From contig NZ_JAJOMA010000025.1 of assembly GCF_021129235.1 (NCBI RefSeq), positions 46,084-110,083 of the forward strand: a stretch of DNA of 64,000 bases, in the 5' to 3' direction. The DNA comes from Kineosporia mesophila. Its GTDB lineage: Bacteria; Actinomycetota; Actinomycetes; Actinomycetales; Kineosporiaceae. The notes beneath the pieces are model-generated. The model made no database searches, was not told the DNA's origin, and worked only from the letters and a program-made list of their open reading frames with translations. Position 1 is the first letter of the stretch. Each line of letters starts with the position of its first letter. The position numbers were made by a program, and so were the translations under genes. This document shows, one piece after another, positions 63,776-64,000 of the stretch.

Positions 63776-64000
63776 TCAGCATGACCGCGTAGCCCTTTGG
63801 GGGTACGTCGGCGAGTAGATGTCACGTCGATTTGACCTGGTGGTCGGGCGTACGTAAAGTTCTACATGTTGGCAGCGCGGGAGGCACGGACACGAAAGTG
63901 GCCGGTCCCGGGTCGACTTCCTCAAGAACCTGCCGAGTTCCAGCCCGCAAGGGTTTGAGTTCGCGTGGTTCGCCTGGGAAATCCGGTTGGACAGAGCATC
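63776..64000 (+). promoter_or_regulatory. strong promoter and leader at the window end
   Basis: TTGACC (63832-63837), a 17-bp spacer and TAAAGT (63855-63860) form the best sigma-70-type promoter in the window. The following 140 bp contain no start codon with a ribosome binding site; the text GGGTTTGAGTTCGCG (near 63951) and a TTGGACA near the end could be a further promoter element. A long leader after a consensus promoter suits a stable-RNA operon, but the gene itself lies beyond 64000. Confidence 0.65.

Overview
The window is a gene-dense, very GC-rich chromosomal segment of an actinomycete (phylum Actinomycetota). GTG starts are common, many genes overlap by 4 bp (ATGA/GTGA), and the gene order infB - DUF503 - rbfA - truB - ribF - rpsO - pnp - M16 peptidase - dapB - thyA/folA - dapA - rnj - ftsK - rimO - pgsA - cinA - clgR - DUF3046 - recA - recX - gluABCD - two-component system - miaB is the conserved actinobacterial core backbone seen in Streptomyces and relatives. 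An aerobic soil actinomycete such as a member of Kineosporiales fits, but the genus cannot be settled from the sequence alone. No rRNA, tRNA, CRISPR array, insertion sequence or prophage gene is visible. Layout: 1-8060 holds translation, RNA and cofactor genes (infB 3' end, DUF503, rbfA, truB, ribF, rpsO, pnp) and an M16 peptidase, closed by a strong hairpin. 8174-13363 is accessory: a two-gene unit with an unknown coiled-coil protein resembling a toxin and a possible partner, a stand-alone eutBC pair for ethanolamine ammonia-lyase, and two overlapping MarR regulators. 13451-24605 returns to the backbone (dapB, thyA-folA, dapA, rnj), interleaved with an acyltransferase-like membrane protein, a GNAT enzyme, a HAD phosphatase, the pseudouridine pathway pair psuK-psuG and an SGNH hydrolase. 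24789-31704 is ftsK, a NYN-domain protein, rimO, pgsA, a CinA-type amidohydrolase and clgR. 31849-44246 is accessory: an EamA exporter divergent from a TetR regulator, the DNA glycosylase nei2, an ArsR-MFS pair, an FMN reductase, a small tyrosine phosphatase, a PHP hydrolase and a giant Lhr helicase. 44389-51406 carries DUF3046, a three-gene ABC-2 exporter, an ankyrin protein and the SOS genes recA-recX with a double damage-responsive promoter. 51407-53716 is a decayed stretch with palindromic repeats, two paralogous PRC-barrel-like proteins and a pseudogene. 53818-63775 is the glutamate-type ABC importer gluABCD, a divergent response regulator and kinase, a TAXI binding protein, an MFS transporter and miaB. 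The window ends in a strong sigma-70-type promoter whose gene lies outside. How it fits together: most genes serve translation and RNA maturation or decay, lysine/peptidoglycan precursor synthesis, thymidylate and folate metabolism, and DNA repair and segregation. Regulation visible in the DNA includes a perfect LexA box and a PafBC-type RecA-NDp promoter before recA, palindromic operators at the marR, arsR, FMN reductase and glu/response-regulator promoters, and a strong hairpin between gluB and gluC. The most unusual signal is a family of intergenic palindromes built on the core CGTGATCATGC, in at least five places. The arms of different copies differ in sequence, yet in the better preserved copies the two arms match each other. 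No recognisable transposase accompanies them.
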